Below, in pieces: positions 54,881 to 64,000 of a DNA stretch of 64,000 nt. The DNA is taken from contig NZ_LMRT01000014.1 of the NCBI RefSeq assembly GCF_001426225.1, positions 606,318-670,317 on the forward strand, given 5' to 3'. Position 1 is the first letter of the stretch. Each line of letters opens with the position of its first letter. A program made the translations under genes and the position numbers. A model generated the notes under the pieces. The model saw nothing but the letters and a program-made list of their open reading frames with translations, was not told the origin of the DNA and did no database searches. This DNA is from Allobosea sp. Leaf344 (GTDB lineage: Bacteria > Pseudomonadota > Alphaproteobacteria > Rhizobiales > Beijerinckiaceae).

Positions 54881-56020
54881 TCACGCCGCCGCGCCATCAA
54901 CCCGCGGCTGGTGGAGCGGCAGCAGAATTCGAAAGGTCGTCCGGCGCGGGACGGATTCGCATTCGACGATTCCGCCATGGTCGCCGATCACCTTGGCGAC
55001 GAGTGCAAGACCAAGGCCACTGCCCTGCGCCTTTGTGGTGACGAAGGGATCGAAGAGATGCGGCAGCAGATCGGAGGGCACCCCCGCGCCATTGTCGCGG
55101 ATGCCGATCTCGAGCGGCAGGGCGATGCGGCCGGGCGAGCCGGCATGCTGCATCCGGATGCCGGGGCGATAGGCGGTGGTCAGCGTGATCTCGCCGTCGA
55201 TCGCCGCCTCGCCGATCGCCTCCGAGGCGTTCTTCACCAGATTGAGCAGCACCTGCACCAGCTGGTCGCGATTGCCCGCGACCGGCGGCAGGGACGGGTC
55301 ATAGACCTCGTTGAAGCGGATGTGCCGGGCGAAGCCCGATTGTGCCAGCCGCTTCACATGGTCGAGAACGTCATGGACGTTGACGGCGTCGCGCTCGGCC
55401 GGCCGCTCGTCCCCGAACAGCTCGACCCGCTCGACCAGTTTCACGATCCGGTCGGTCTCGTCGCAGATCAGCTGCGTCAGCAGCCGATCGGCATCGGGCA
55501 CCGAAGCCTCGAGCAGCTGCGCCGCGCCGCGAATGCCCGATAGCGGGTTCTTGATCTCATGGGCGAGCATCGCGCCCAGCGCCGTGATCGACCGCGCCGC
55601 CCCGCGATGGGTCAGCTGCCTGTCCATTTTTTCGGCAATTGTCCGTTCTTGCAGCATAAGCACCACAGCATCGCCCTGACTCGGCAGGGGCGAGGCGAAG
55701 ACATCGACGATGCGCTCGCCGGCGAGGCGCGGCGAGCCGAGATCGAGCCGGTATTCCGTGACGCTGGCGCCGCGGCGCTGCACCTCCTCGACCAGCGCCA
55801 GAACCGGCGAGGCGAAGGACAGGATGTCGTCGATCCGCTGGCGCTTCAGCACTACCGCGCTGGACTGGAACAGGTCCTCGGCGGCGGCATTGGCATAGAG
55901 CAGGCTGCGATGCTCGCCGACGACCAGCACCGGCATCGGCAGCACGTTGAGGGCCTGGACCTCCAGCGGATCGAGCAGGTAATCGGCCATGCCCTCGCCT
56001 TCGATGAACGCCATTGCCAT
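54881..56020 (-). CDS. ntrB: nitrogen sensor kinase NtrB
   Basis: Cytosolic kinase/phosphatase of 379 residues controlling NtrC, itself controlled by PII proteins. PAS domain ([22 protein letters not shown]) at the N-terminus, then the phospho-acceptor His154 in [14 protein letters not shown] and the ATPase boxes ([31 protein letters not shown]). The ATG at 56020 lies 16 bases after the dusB stop; the TTG at 56047 overlaps dusB and is unlikely. Confidence 0.95.
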   Translation of the reverse strand: MAMAFIEGEGMADYLLDPLEVQALNVLPMPVLVVGEHRSLLYANAAAEDLFQSSAVVLKRQRIDDILSFASPVLALVEEVQRRGASVTEYRLDLGSPRLAGERIVDVFASPLPSQGDAVVLMLQERTIAEKMDRQLTHRGAARSITALGAMLAHEIKNPLSGIRGAAQLLEASVPDADRLLTQLICDETDRIVKLVERVELFGDERPAERDAVNVHDVLDHVKRLAQSGFARHIRFNEVYDPSLPPVAGNRDQLVQVLLNLVKNASEAIGEAAIDGEITLTTAYRPGIRMQHAGSPGRIALPLEIGIRDNGAGVPSDLLPHLFDPFVTTKAQGSGLGLALVAKVIGDHGGIVECESVPRRTTFRILLPLHQPRVDGAAA

Positions 56021-56036
56021 ACGCGGTACCTTCGAC

Positions 56037-57080
56037 TCAGGCTGCAACCCGGTTGCAGCGATCGGAAAACAGCGCCTCCAGAGCCGCGATCACCGGCTGC
56101 GGCTGGTCGGCGGTCAGGAGCGTGCGGCGCAATTCGGCGTCGGGCGCCGCGCCGCTCGCCATGGCGTCGTCGGCATAGGCGGCGAGGTGCTTGCGGGCAT
56201 GCCGCACCCCATGCGCCACGCCCATCAGGCTCAGCAGCCCCTCGTAATGCTCGCGCGCCACGGCCAGCTTCTCCGCCAGCGTCAGGGTCTTCGCCTCGCG
56301 CCCGGCGAGTTCGGCCCCGATCGCACCGACCAGCCAGGGCCGGCCGAGCGCCGCCCGCCCGATCATCACGCAATCGGCGCCGGATTGGGCGAGGCAGGCG
56401 CGCGCATCGGCGCCGGTATGGATGTCGCCATTGGCGACCAGCGGGAACGACCCCTGCTCGCGCACCGCGCGGATCGCGGCCCAATCGGCCTGGCCCTTGT
56501 AGAATTGCTGGCGCGTGCGGCCATGGACGGTGATCATGGCGGCGCCGGCATCGACCGCGCGGCGGGCGAGCTCCGGCGCGTTCAGGGAGGCCGCGTCCCA
56601 GCCCAGCCGCATCTTCACCGTCACCGGGATCGACACCGCCTTCACCGCCGCATGGACCAGCGACAGGGCGTGGTCGAGATCGCGCATCAGCGCCGAGCCG
56701 GCCCAGCCGCCCGTCACCTTCTTGGCCGGGCAGCCCATATTGATGTCGACGATCGCCGCGCCATTGGCCTCGGCCAGCCGCGCCGCCTCGCCCAGCCAAT
56801 GCGGATCGCAGCCGGCGAGCTGCACGACATGCGGCGAGATGCCCGCCCCTTCGGCCCGGATCCGCGCCTCTTCGCTGCCGCGCACGAATTCGTCCGAGGC
56901 GACCATTTCTGAGATCACCAGGCCGGCCCCGAACCGCGCCGCGATCCGACGCATGACGATGTCGGTCACCCCCGACATCGGCGCCAGAAACGCCCGGGAG
57001 CCGAAGGACGCAGCCAGGGGCGCCTCGGCGGGCGCTTCTACGGGCGCGGCCTGTCCGCCTGAGTTTGAGGCAATTACCAT
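56037..57080 (-). CDS. dusB: tRNA-dihydrouridine synthase DusB (NifR3 family)
   Basis: FMN enzyme of 347 residues that reduces tRNA uridines. The [10 protein letters not shown] entry strand and the catalytic cysteine segment [11 protein letters not shown] are diagnostic, with the flavin-binding VNGDIHTG and [11 protein letters not shown]. The dusB-ntrBC order is old and common and gave the name nifR3. The ATG at 57080 is preceded at 57081-57120 by an AT-rich promoter-like stretch (TTGCGC, then TAATAA). Confidence 0.94.
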   Translation of the reverse strand: MVIASNSGGQAAPVEAPAEAPLAASFGSRAFLAPMSGVTDIVMRRIAARFGAGLVISEMVASDEFVRGSEEARIRAEGAGISPHVVQLAGCDPHWLGEAARLAEANGAAIVDINMGCPAKKVTGGWAGSALMRDLDHALSLVHAAVKAVSIPVTVKMRLGWDAASLNAPELARRAVDAGAAMITVHGRTRQQFYKGQADWAAIRAVREQGSFPLVANGDIHTGADARACLAQSGADCVMIGRAALGRPWLVGAIGAELAGREAKTLTLAEKLAVAREHYEGLLSLMGVAHGVRHARKHLAAYADDAMASGAAPDAELRRTLLTADQPQPVIAALEALFSDRCNRVAA

Positions 57081-57247
57081 GCTGCATATTTATTAGACAT
57101 TGCTGCAGTTGCGCAAGCGATGATTGCGCCATGCGGCATCGCATCATTTTTCCGGGGCCATCTGGCCGGCGGGCGCTCTGGCCCGCCGCTTGGCGAAACG
57201 GCGCTTCGCGCCTATCACAGCGGCATCGCAGGACTTAATCGCTCGTC

Positions 57248-58444
57248 ATGAACCCTGACCCCTCTCCGCCGGCCATCGCCTGCATCATCGTCGCGGCGGG
57301 CCGCGGGCTGCGGGCGGGCGGCGACATCCCCAAGCAATATCGCGAGATCGGCGGGCGCTCCGTCCTGGCCCGGACGCTCTCCGTCTTCCTCGGCGAAGCG
57401 GAGCTGGCGCAGCTCGTCGTCGTGATCGGTGCCGACGACGCCGATCTCTTCGCCCAGGCGATCGCGGATCTGCCGCGGGCGCGGCTCGGCGCGGCGGTGA
57501 TCGGCGGCGAGACGCGCCAGGATTCGGTGCGGGCCGGCTTGCAGGCGCTGGCGGCGCAGGGTTTCGACGGCATCGTGCTGGTCCATGACGCGGCGCGGCC
57601 CTTCGTGACCGGGGAGCTGATCCGACGGGCGATCGCGGCCGTCGCCCATGTCCCGGGCGCCGTTCCTGCCCTGCCCGTCACCGACACGATCAAGCGCACC
57701 GACGGGCAGGGCCGCGTCGTCGAGACGCCCCGCCGCGAGACGCTGATCAGCGTGCAGACGCCGCAGGCCTTCGCCTTCGCCCCCCTGCTCGCGGCGCATG
57801 ACGCAGCCGCCGCCGGCGGCCAGCACGGCTTCACCGACGATGCGGCGCTGCTGGAATGGGCCGGCCATCCCGTCGCGATATTCCCCGGCGATCCGGCCAA
57901 TGTGAAACTGACCCATCCGCAGGATTTCGCCGTGCCGCCAGCCCCTTCCTCGCCGCTCGGCGTCCGTGTCGCGACGGGCTATGACGTCCACGCCTTCGCG
58001 GACGGCGACCACATCTGGCTCGGCGGCGTCCGCATTCCCCATGAGCGCGGCGTGCTCGCCCATTCCGATGGCGATGTCGCGCTCCATGCACTGACGGACG
58101 CCCTGCTCGGGGCGCTGGCGGAGGGCGATATCGGCACGCATTTCCCGCCGAGCGATCCGCGCTGGAAAGGCGCCGCCTCGGACCAGTTTCTGGCTTTCGC
58201 CGCCGAGCGCCTGCGTTTGCGCGGCGGACGGATCGATTTCCTCGATCTCACCATCGTCTGCGAAGCGCCGCGCATCGGCCCGCATCGCGACGCGATCCGG
58301 GCCCGCATCGCCGAGATCGCGGGGATTCGACCCGATCAGGTGGCGATCAAGGCGACGACCTCGGAGGCGATGGGCTTCACCGGCCGGCGCGAGGGGCTCG
58401 CCGCGCTCGCCACCGCGACGTTGCGCCTGCCGGAAACGGAGTGA
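57248..58444 (+). CDS. ispDF: bifunctional IspD/IspF isoprenoid synthesis enzyme
   Basis: Fusion of 398 residues that does two steps of the MEP pathway: MEP cytidylyltransferase (IspD, residues 1-225) and MEcPP synthase (IspF, residues 235-398). IspD motifs: [16 protein letters not shown] and [10 protein letters not shown]. IspF motifs: GYDVHAF (zinc ligands Asp-x-His), [26 protein letters not shown]. The fusion skips the middle step's IspE kinase, encoded elsewhere. Divergent from dusB; the CinA gene follows after 3 bases. Confidence 0.96.
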   Translation: MNPDPSPPAIACIIVAAGRGLRAGGDIPKQYREIGGRSVLARTLSVFLGEAELAQLVVVIGADDADLFAQAIADLPRARLGAAVIGGETRQDSVRAGLQALAAQGFDGIVLVHDAARPFVTGELIRRAIAAVAHVPGAVPALPVTDTIKRTDGQGRVVETPRRETLISVQTPQAFAFAPLLAAHDAAAAGGQHGFTDDAALLEWAGHPVAIFPGDPANVKLTHPQDFAVPPAPSSPLGVRVATGYDVHAFADGDHIWLGGVRIPHERGVLAHSDGDVALHALTDALLGALAEGDIGTHFPPSDPRWKGAASDQFLAFAAERLRLRGGRIDFLDLTIVCEAPRIGPHRDAIRARIAEIAGIRPDQVAIKATTSEAMGFTGRREGLAALATATLRLPETE

Positions 58445-58447
58445 GCC

Positions 58448-58939
58448 ATGTTCGATGACGAGATCAGGGAACTGGCGAGCGCGGTGCTGGCCGCCTGCCG
58501 GGCGCGGCAGCTGACGGTCGCCACCGTCGAATCCTGCACCGGAGGCCTGGTCTGCGGAGCGCTCACCGCCATCGCCGGCTCCTCGGATGTCGTGAATGGC
58601 GGGCTCGTCACCTATTCCAACGCCGCCAAGACGGCGCTCGCCGACGTGGCCGACACGCTCCTCGCCGCGCATGGCGCGGTGAGCGAGCCGGTAGCGAGGG
58701 CGATGGCCGAGGGCGGGCGCCTGCGTCTCGCTTCATCCCTGGCGGTGTCGATCACCGGCGTCGCCGGCCCGGGCGGCGGCAGTGATGCGAAGCCGGTCGG
58801 CCTCGTGCATGTCGCCTGTGCGGGACCGGATACGGTGCGGCATGCGGAGATGCGGTTCGGGCCGCTCTCGCGCGACGAGATCCGCCGCCGCTCGGTCATC
58901 AGGGCACTGGAGATGCTGCTGGCGGCGGCGCAGGACTGA
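58448..58939 (+). CDS. pncC: CinA-family nicotinamide-nucleotide amidohydrolase PncC
   Basis: Deamidase of 163 residues that recycles NMN to NaMN. TVESCTGG and the serine region SSDVVNGGLVTYSN, and GPGGGSDAKPVGLVHVA near residue 115, form the active site. Only the C-terminal CinA domain is present, as usual in proteobacteria. Follows ispDF closely, so cotranscribed. Confidence 0.92.
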   Translation: MFDDEIRELASAVLAACRARQLTVATVESCTGGLVCGALTAIAGSSDVVNGGLVTYSNAAKTALADVADTLLAAHGAVSEPVARAMAEGGRLRLASSLAVSITGVAGPGGGSDAKPVGLVHVACAGPDTVRHAEMRFGPLSRDEIRRRSVIRALEMLLAAAQD

Positions 58940-58973
58940 CGTTCGGCGCGTCCGCAATAGCGCGCCGAGGCGC

Positions 58974-59432
58974 TCAGACCTTCTGCACCCCATAGACCAG
59001 ATCCGCCCGGCGCTCGAAGGCCTCGGCGAATTTGCGGAAGGCCTTGTCGAACATCGCGCCCATCAGCAGGCCGAGCATCCGGCTGGCGAATTCATAGGAG
59101 ATGAAGAAGCCGACCTCGCAGCCGCTGCCATCCGGCCGGAAGGTCCAGCGATTCTCGAGATAGCGGAAGGGCCCGTCGACATATTCGACGAGGATCTTGA
59201 GGTTGTCCGGATCGAGCGTCACCCGGCTGGTGAAGGTCTCGCGCACCGCCTTGTAGCCGACCGACATATCGGCCAGCAGCACCTCCCCGCCGCCCTCCCG
59301 CGGGGTGCGGCGGCGCACCACCAGCCCCTCGCAGAGCGGCAGGAATTCCGGGTATTTCTCGACATCGGCGACCAGAGCGAACATCTGCTCCGGCGAATGC
59401 CGCACCCGCCTGGTGCTGTTGAACATCGGCAT
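58974..59432 (-). CDS. ratA: RatA/COQ10-type START-fold protein
   Basis: Coenzyme-Q-binding or ribosome-associated protein of 152 residues. FNSTRRVRHSPEQMFALVADVEKYPEFLPLCEG begins the SRPBCC fold. The ATG at 59432 is 13 bases after the lipA stop; a longer frame start is unlikely. In bacteria homologues bind ubiquinone (Coq10) or block 70S assembly (RatA); the lipid role fits better next to lipA and lpdA. Confidence 0.9.
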   Translation of the reverse strand: MPMFNSTRRVRHSPEQMFALVADVEKYPEFLPLCEGLVVRRRTPREGGGEVLLADMSVGYKAVRETFTSRVTLDPDNLKILVEYVDGPFRYLENRWTFRPDGSGCEVGFFISYEFASRMLGLLMGAMFDKAFRKFAEAFERRADLVYGVQKV

Positions 59433-59445
59433 GGGCGGCGCCGGC

Positions 59446-60444
59446 TCAGCCGAGTTTCGCCGCGCGCGCGGCGCGGAGCCTGGCGAAGTCCTCGCCCGCA
59501 TGATGGGAGGAGCGGGTCAGCGGCGTCGAGGAGACCATCAGGAAGCCTTTGACATAGGCGATCGCCTCGAAACTCTTGAACTCCTCCGGCGTCACGAAGC
59601 GGATCACCGCATGGTGCTTGCGCGACGGCGCGAGATATTGCCCGATCGTGATGAAGTCGACATCGGCCGAGCGCAGATCATCCATCAGCTGCAGGACCTC
59701 GTTCCGCTCCTCGCCCAGCCCGACCATGATCCCGGATTTGGTGAAGATGCTGGAATCGAGTTCCTTCACCCGCTGCAGCAGCCGCAACGAATGGAAATAG
59801 CGGGCGCCCGGCCGCACCGTCAGATATTTCCCCGGCACGGTCTCCAGATTATGGTTGAACACGTCGGGCCGCGCCGCGACCACCACCTCGAGCGCCCCCG
59901 GCTTGCGCAGGAAATCCGGCGTCAGGATCTCGATCGTCGTGCCGGGCGAGGCCGCGCGGATCGCGCGGATCACCTGGGCGAAATGCTCCGCACCGCCATC
60001 GGCGAGATCGTCGCGATCGACCGAGGTGATGACGACATGCTCGAGCCCGAGCTTGGCGACGGCCTCCGCGACCTTGCGCGGCTCCTCGTGATCAAGCGGC
60101 TCCGGCACGCCGGTCTTCACATTGCAGAAGGCGCAGGCCCGCGTGCAGGTGTCGCCCATGATCATGAAGGTGGCGTGCTTCTTCTCCCAGCACTCGCCGA
60201 TATTCGGGCAGCCGGCCTCCTCGCAGACCGTGACCAGGCTGTTCTGCTTCACGATCTTCTGCGTCTCGGCCCATTTCGGCGAGCCGGGCGCCTTCACCCG
60301 AATCCAGTCCGGCTTGCGCAGGATCGGGTTTTCCGGCCGTTTCTGCTTTTCCGGATGACGCGGCAGAGCGGCCGGGCTCTCGGCCTTGGGATTGCCGATA
60401 TTCGGCCGCGGATCGCGGTTGAGCAGATCGAGAACGAGGGCCAT
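59446..60444 (-). CDS. lipA: lipoyl synthase
   Basis: Radical-SAM enzyme of 332 residues that inserts sulfur into octanoyl groups on E2 and glycine cleavage proteins. Both clusters are visible: auxiliary [12 protein letters not shown] and radical-SAM CTRACAFC. The N-terminal basic segment [14 protein letters not shown] is typical. The ATG at 60444 begins the conserved part. The E2 and E3 genes whose lipoyl groups it serves lie just downstream on the same strand. Confidence 0.97.
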   Translation of the reverse strand: MALVLDLLNRDPRPNIGNPKAESPAALPRHPEKQKRPENPILRKPDWIRVKAPGSPKWAETQKIVKQNSLVTVCEEAGCPNIGECWEKKHATFMIMGDTCTRACAFCNVKTGVPEPLDHEEPRKVAEAVAKLGLEHVVITSVDRDDLADGGAEHFAQVIRAIRAASPGTTIEILTPDFLRKPGALEVVVAARPDVFNHNLETVPGKYLTVRPGARYFHSLRLLQRVKELDSSIFTKSGIMVGLGEERNEVLQLMDDLRSADVDFITIGQYLAPSRKHHAVIRFVTPEEFKSFEAIAYVKGFLMVSSTPLTRSSHHAGEDFARLRAARAAKLG

Positions 60445-60557
60445 TGCAGCGTCCCATGCGTGGCTCGCGCAGCCGGCGCCGCGCACCAGCCCTAGCTAAT
60501 GCGCAAGACGCATGAGGGCAACCGGTCCGGTCGCCGCGCCTGGTCCGCCCGGCGAAG

Positions 60558-60836
60558 TTAGCGCCGCGCGGCGTTCCAGATGGCGATCACCACGACCGCC
60601 CCGGCCACCGCCGCCACCATCGTGCCGACGAAGCCGCGGATGGGGATGTCCAGGAGCTCCGCCACCCGCGCGCCCAGGAAAGAGCCGGCGATGCCGACCA
60701 GGATGTTGGTCAGCAGCCCATGGCTCGACGAGGTGATGCGTTCGGCGATCCAGCCGGCGATGAGGCCGATGAAGATCGTCGCGAAGAACCCATAGCTCGG
60801 CGCGGCCATGGCGGCGTTGATCGTATCCACTGTCAA
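60558..60836 (-). CDS. GlsB/YeaQ/YmgE family membrane protein
   Basis: Ninety-two-residue protein with three helices and glycine-rich loops (GFFATIFIGLIAGWIAERI, NILVGIAGSFLGARVAELL, FVGTMVAAVAGAVVVIAIW). A stress-linked family of unclear function. It lies between lipA and a longer basic-tailed relative at 60903-61295 on the same strand. Confidence 0.85.
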   Translation of the reverse strand: MTVDTINAAMAAPSYGFFATIFIGLIAGWIAERITSSSHGLLTNILVGIAGSFLGARVAELLDIPIRGFVGTMVAAVAGAVVVIAIWNAARR

Positions 60837-60902
60837 TTCCCTCCAGCCCGGATCGGACCCTGTGGAAACGCCGGCTGGCGGAGCCGGTTCCGTTACGAAA
60901 GA

Positions 60903-61295
60903 TCAGGCGATGAAACGGGCCAGCAGCACCACGAGGATGGCACCGATCACCGCCATCGCCGCCTCGTCCAGGATGCGATAGCCGGTGCGCACCCGCCAGC
61001 CGGTGACGCGCACCAGCCCCTGCCCGACCAGCATCCCGAGCAGCCCGACCACGGCGTGGCGCAGCAGCCCGCCCCCGCCCACGATGAGGCTCGCCGCGAA
61101 GCCGGTCGCCGTGCCCAGGGCGATGGTCGGCGCGAGCCTGCGCCAGTCGATCACCGGCGGGCGCTGCGGCGGCAGGATCTCGATCCGGTCGGCCGGGATC
61201 GCATCGGCCTCGCGCGCCGCGGCCTTGCGCGGCGCGCGCTTGCGCGGAGCGGCGCGGCGGGTTTCTGGCTTGTCCGGATCGGGAGGCATCGTCAT
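60903..61295 (-). CDS. basic-tailed membrane protein, distant GlsB-like paralogue
   Basis: Protein of 130 residues. The N-terminal 30 residues are rich in Lys, Arg and Ala (APRKRAPRKAAAREA), then a three-helix membrane part (IALGTATGFAASLIVGGGG, VVGLLGMLVGQGLVRVTG, AAMAVIGAILVVLLARFIA). The helix spacing resembles the GlsB neighbour. The basic tail could bind nucleic acid or lipid head groups. No named family assigned. Confidence 0.75.
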   Translation of the reverse strand: MTMPPDPDKPETRRAAPRKRAPRKAAAREADAIPADRIEILPPQRPPVIDWRRLAPTIALGTATGFAASLIVGGGGLLRHAVVGLLGMLVGQGLVRVTGWRVRTGYRILDEAAMAVIGAILVVLLARFIA

Positions 61296-61346
61296 GCGGC
61301 TGCATATGCCCCCGCAGCGGTCGAACTTCCAGCCCGCTCGCCGGGC

Positions 61347-62786
61347 TCAGGCGTTCAGCGCCTTGCCATAGGCGTCGAGCACGCTTTCCTTCAACATTTC
61401 CGACAGGGTCGGATGCGGGAAGATCGTGTGCATCAGCTCTTCCTCGGTGGTCTCGAGGTTCATCGCCACCACGAATCCCTGGATCAGCTCCGTCACCTCC
61501 GCACCGACCATATGGGCGCCGAGCAGCTTGCCGGTCTTGGCGTCGAAGATCGTCTTGACCATCCCGGAATCCTCGCCCAGCGCCACCGCCTTGCCATTGG
61601 CGACGAAGGGGAACCGGCCGACTTTCAGATCGTAGCCGGCTTCCTTGGCCTTGGCCTCGGTCAGCCCCACGCTGGCGATCTGCGGATGGCAATAGGTGCA
61701 GCCCGGAATCATCAGCTTGTCCATGGGATGCGGATGCAGCCCCTTGATCGCCTCGACGCAGATCACGCCCTCATGCTCGGCCTTGTGGGCGAGCAGCGGC
61801 GGACCGGCGACGTCGCCGATCGCGTAGATGCCTTTCACATTGGTGCGGCACAGCCCGTCGATGGCGATGAAGCCGCGATCGGTCTTCACGCCCACCGCCT
61901 CGAGCCCGATATTCTCGATATTGGCGACGACGCCGACCGCGGAGATCATGCGCTCCGCCGTGATCGTCTGCTTGCCGCCCTTGTCGTCCTCGATATGGGC
62001 GGTGACGGCGTCGGCGCTCTTCTCGACCTTGGTGACCTTCGAGCCGGTCAGGATCCTGATGCCCTGCTTCTCGAAGGCCTTGCGGGCGAAGGCGCCGATC
62101 TCGGCATCCTCGATCGGCACGACCTGCTGCATCACCTCGACGACGGTGACCTCGACGCCCATCGTCCGGTAGAAGGAGGCGAATTCGATGCCGATCGCGC
62201 CGGACCCCATCACCAGCAGGGATTTGGGCATGGTCTTCGGCACCATCGCCTCGAAATAGGTCCAGATCAGCTTGCCGTCGGGCTCGAGCCCGGGCAGCGC
62301 GCGCGGCCGCGCCCCGGTCGCGACGATGATGTGGTCAGCGGTGTAGCTGCCCTCGCCCTTGACGTTCTTGGGCGGCGGGACCTGCGGCTGCACCGGCGGC
62401 TTGCGCGTCGGCACGACGGAAATGGCGCCGGGCTTGGTGATCGTAGCCTCGCCCCAGATCACGTCGACCTTGTTCTTCTTCATCAGGAACTGCACGCCAT
62501 TGTTCATCCGCGCCGCGATCCCGCGCGACCGCTTCACGATCGCCTCGAGATCGGCCTTGAACGAACCCTCCAGCACCAGCCCGTAATCCTTGGCGTGCTG
62601 GCCGTAATGCATGATCTCGGCCGAGCGCAGCAGCGCTTTGGTCGGGATGCAGCCCCAGTTAGAGCAGATGCCGGCGAGATGTTCGCGCTCGACGATCGCG
62701 GTCCTGAAGCCGAGCTGCGCGGCACGGATCGCGGCGACATAGCCGCCGGGGCCGGAGCCGATGATGATGATGTCGTAATCAGCCAT
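61347..62786 (-). CDS. lpdA: dihydrolipoyl dehydrogenase, E3
   Basis: Flavin disulfide reductase of 479 residues that reoxidises lipoamide in the pyruvate dehydrogenase complex. The N-terminal FAD motif GSGPGGYVAAIRAAQLG, redox cysteines in CSNWGC (C-x4-C), a second nucleotide motif GSGAIGIEFASF and the C-terminal His-Glu (HPTLSE) are present. It has no fused lipoyl domain. The 91-base gap separates it from the E2 gene on the same strand. Confidence 0.97.
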   Translation of the reverse strand: MADYDIIIIGSGPGGYVAAIRAAQLGFRTAIVEREHLAGICSNWGCIPTKALLRSAEIMHYGQHAKDYGLVLEGSFKADLEAIVKRSRGIAARMNNGVQFLMKKNKVDVIWGEATITKPGAISVVPTRKPPVQPQVPPPKNVKGEGSYTADHIIVATGARPRALPGLEPDGKLIWTYFEAMVPKTMPKSLLVMGSGAIGIEFASFYRTMGVEVTVVEVMQQVVPIEDAEIGAFARKAFEKQGIRILTGSKVTKVEKSADAVTAHIEDDKGGKQTITAERMISAVGVVANIENIGLEAVGVKTDRGFIAIDGLCRTNVKGIYAIGDVAGPPLLAHKAEHEGVICVEAIKGLHPHPMDKLMIPGCTYCHPQIASVGLTEAKAKEAGYDLKVGRFPFVANGKAVALGEDSGMVKTIFDAKTGKLLGAHMVGAEVTELIQGFVVAMNLETTEEELMHTIFPHPTLSEMLKESVLDAYGKALNA

Positions 62787-62877
62787 GGATCACCTGAACT
62801 CCTCCCCTCCCGCCGCTGGGGAGAGGCTGGGGATGGGGGGCGGGCGACTGCGCGCCCAGCCCCGGATCAGCGTCGCG

Positions 62878-64000
62878 TCAGACCAGCATCGCCATGGGCT
62901 TTTCGATAAAGCCCTTGAACGCCGCCAGCAGCTCGGCACCGAGCGCGCCGTCGACGGCGCGATGGTCGGTCGAGAGCGTCACCGACATCACCGTCGCGAC
63001 CGCCAGCTGGCCGCCCTTCACCACCGCCCGCTGCTCCCCGGCTCCGACCGCCAGGATCGTCGCATGCGGCGGGTTGACCACGGCCGCGAAATCCTTGACC
63101 CCGAACATGCCGAGGTTGGACACGGCGGTGGTGCCGCCCTGATATTCTTCCGGCTTGAGCTTGCGCGCCTTCGCCCGGGCCGCGAGATCCTTCATCTCGT
63201 TGGAGATCTGCGACAGCGTCTTGTGGCAGGCGTCGCGGATGATCGGGGTGATCAGCCCGCCCGGGATCGACACGGCGACGCCGACATCGGCGTGCTTGTG
63301 CTTCAGCATCGTGTTCTCGGTCCAGCTGACATTGGCGTCGGGCACCGCCCGCAGCGCGAGCGCCAGCGCCTTGATCACCATGTCGTTGACCGAGAGCTTG
63401 TAGGCCGGCTTGCCGTCCTTCTCCGGCGCGGCGGCGTTCAGCTCCGCGCGCAGCTTCAGCAGCGCGTCGAGCTCGCAATCCACCGTGACGTAGAAATGCG
63501 GTATGGTCTGCTTCGACTCGGTCAGGCGGCGCGCGATGGTCTTGCGCATGCCGTCATGCGGGATCTCCTCGAAGGAGCCGGCGGGGAAGAGCTTCTTGAC
63601 CATATCGTCGGGCATGCCGGCCGGCATCGCGGCCGCGGCGGGCTTGGCTGCGGCAGCGGCCGGGGCGCCCTGCGCCGAGGCGGCAGGCGCGGCCTTGGCG
63701 CCGCCACCGGCCTTGGCGGCCTCGACGTCCTTCTCGACGATCCGGCCATGCGGACCAGAACCCTTGATGGCGGCGAGGTCGAGCCCGGCCTCCTTCGCCA
63801 GCCGCCTCGCCAGCGGCGACGCGAAGGCGCGCTCACCCGAGGCGGCTGCGGCGGCCGGCTTCGGCGCCTCGGCCCTGGCGGGCTGCGCCTGGGGCGCTTC
63901 GGTCTTCGGAGCGTCCGCCTTGGGGGCCTCGGCCTTGGGCGCCTCGGTCTTGGGTGCCTCGGTCTTGGCAGTAGCGGGCTTGGCCGGCGCGCTGGCCGCG
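62878..64000 (-). CDS. pdhC: pyruvate dehydrogenase E2 (dihydrolipoamide acetyltransferase), 5' part missing
   Basis: C-terminal 373 residues of E2; the N-terminal lipoyl domain is beyond the window edge. From the N-side: a KTEAP-repeat linker, the peripheral-subunit-binding domain (FASPLARRLAKEAGLDLAAI) with GPHGRIVEKDV, another linker, then the catalytic domain starting HDGMRKTIARRL with the active-site motif DHRAVDG. Order pdhC then lpdA is usual in alphaproteobacteria. Confidence 0.97.
   Translation of the reverse strand, partial: AASAPAKPATAKTEAPKTEAPKAEAPKADAPKTEAPQAQPARAEAPKPAAAAASGERAFASPLARRLAKEAGLDLAAIKGSGPHGRIVEKDVEAAKAGGGAKAAPAASAQGAPAAAAAKPAAAAMPAGMPDDMVKKLFPAGSFEEIPHDGMRKTIARRLTESKQTIPHFYVTVDCELDALLKLRAELNAAAPEKDGKPAYKLSVNDMVIKALALALRAVPDANVSWTENTMLKHKHADVGVAVSIPGGLITPIIRDACHKTLSQISNEMKDLAARAKARKLKPEEYQGGTTAVSNLGMFGVKDFAAVVNPPHATILAVGAGEQRAVVKGGQLAVATVMSVTLSTDHRAVDGALGAELLAAFKGFIEKPMAMLV
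63892..63966 (-). repeat. five 15-base linker repeats in pdhC
   Basis: The E2 linker is coded by five successive 15-base units that read K(T/A)(E/D)AP with small variations (KTEAP, KTEAP, KAEAP, KADAP, KTEAP). They keep the reading frame and are likely to vary in copy number between strains. Confidence 0.8.

Noticed and set aside
63892-63966. Repeat array as a CRISPR
   Set aside because: Units are in-frame codons of the E2 linker with no spacers.

Overview
This is a GC-rich chromosomal window from an alphaproteobacterium, most likely of the order Hyphomicrobiales (Rhizobiales). The evidence is gene order and content: dusB-ntrB-ntrC-ntrY-ntrX-hfq-hflX, tmk-holB-metG-tatD, an ispDF fusion, tolC-popZ-valS, a CueR-controlled copA, and a TTAA-N7-TTAA (CtrA-type) site before rlpA. 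A Bosea-like genus is possible but is not shown by the sequence. I saw no insertion sequence, prophage, integrase or CRISPR array. Most of the window is core chromosome with a few accessory islands.

Layout. 1-8.7 kb: the end of a TRAP permease gene, a serine hydrolase, a Tat-exported metallo-beta-lactamase-fold protein, the copper module copA-cueR with a very clear CueR promoter, and an operon of alaX, sseA and a His-rich cupin. 8.8-18.3 kb: a photo-oxidative stress and membrane-lipid cluster. It holds a ChrR-like cupin protein, an FeS-type photolyase and an SDR on the + strand. A - strand operon converges on it: a class I photolyase, a flavin oxidoreductase, DUF1365, a cyclopropane-fatty-acid-synthase-like methyltransferase and a GPH-type transporter. 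The ChrR-like protein lacks three of the four zinc ligands of the anti-sigma domain, and no sigma factor gene lies beside it. 18.4-20.3 kb: divergent tRNA-Asn and tRNA-Cys genes with good promoters, then small poorly known proteins. 20.3-26.2 kb: envelope genes (L,D-transpeptidase, extensin-like protein, TolC) and PopZ. 26.3-33.9 kb: valS behind a terminator-like hairpin, a YqaA-type membrane protein, ilvD, a Sel1-repeat protein and small secreted proteins.

34-41.4 kb: rlpA, a penicillin-binding carboxypeptidase, tmk, holB, metG, tatD and an MBL hydrolase, all co-oriented and tightly packed. 41.4-45.8 kb: an accessory stretch with an isochorismatase-family hydrolase and a divergent TetR regulator, a Xre/RES toxin-antitoxin pair, a small methyltransferase and an orphan tricarboxylate-binding protein. 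45.8-57 kb: recX, arfB, mazG, then hflX, hfq and the nitrogen two-component systems NtrYX and NtrBC behind dusB. NtrX has lost the sigma-54 contact loop that NtrC keeps. 57.2-64 kb: ispDF, pncC/cinA, ratA, lipA, two GlsB-like membrane proteins, lpdA and the C-terminal part of the pyruvate dehydrogenase E2 gene, cut by the window edge.

The most unusual signals are the zinc-less orphan ChrR homologue in a singlet-oxygen-type cluster, the GAFTGA-less NtrX, the hairpin in front of valS, and the pairing of an L,D-transpeptidase with an extensin-like (M15-like) protein.
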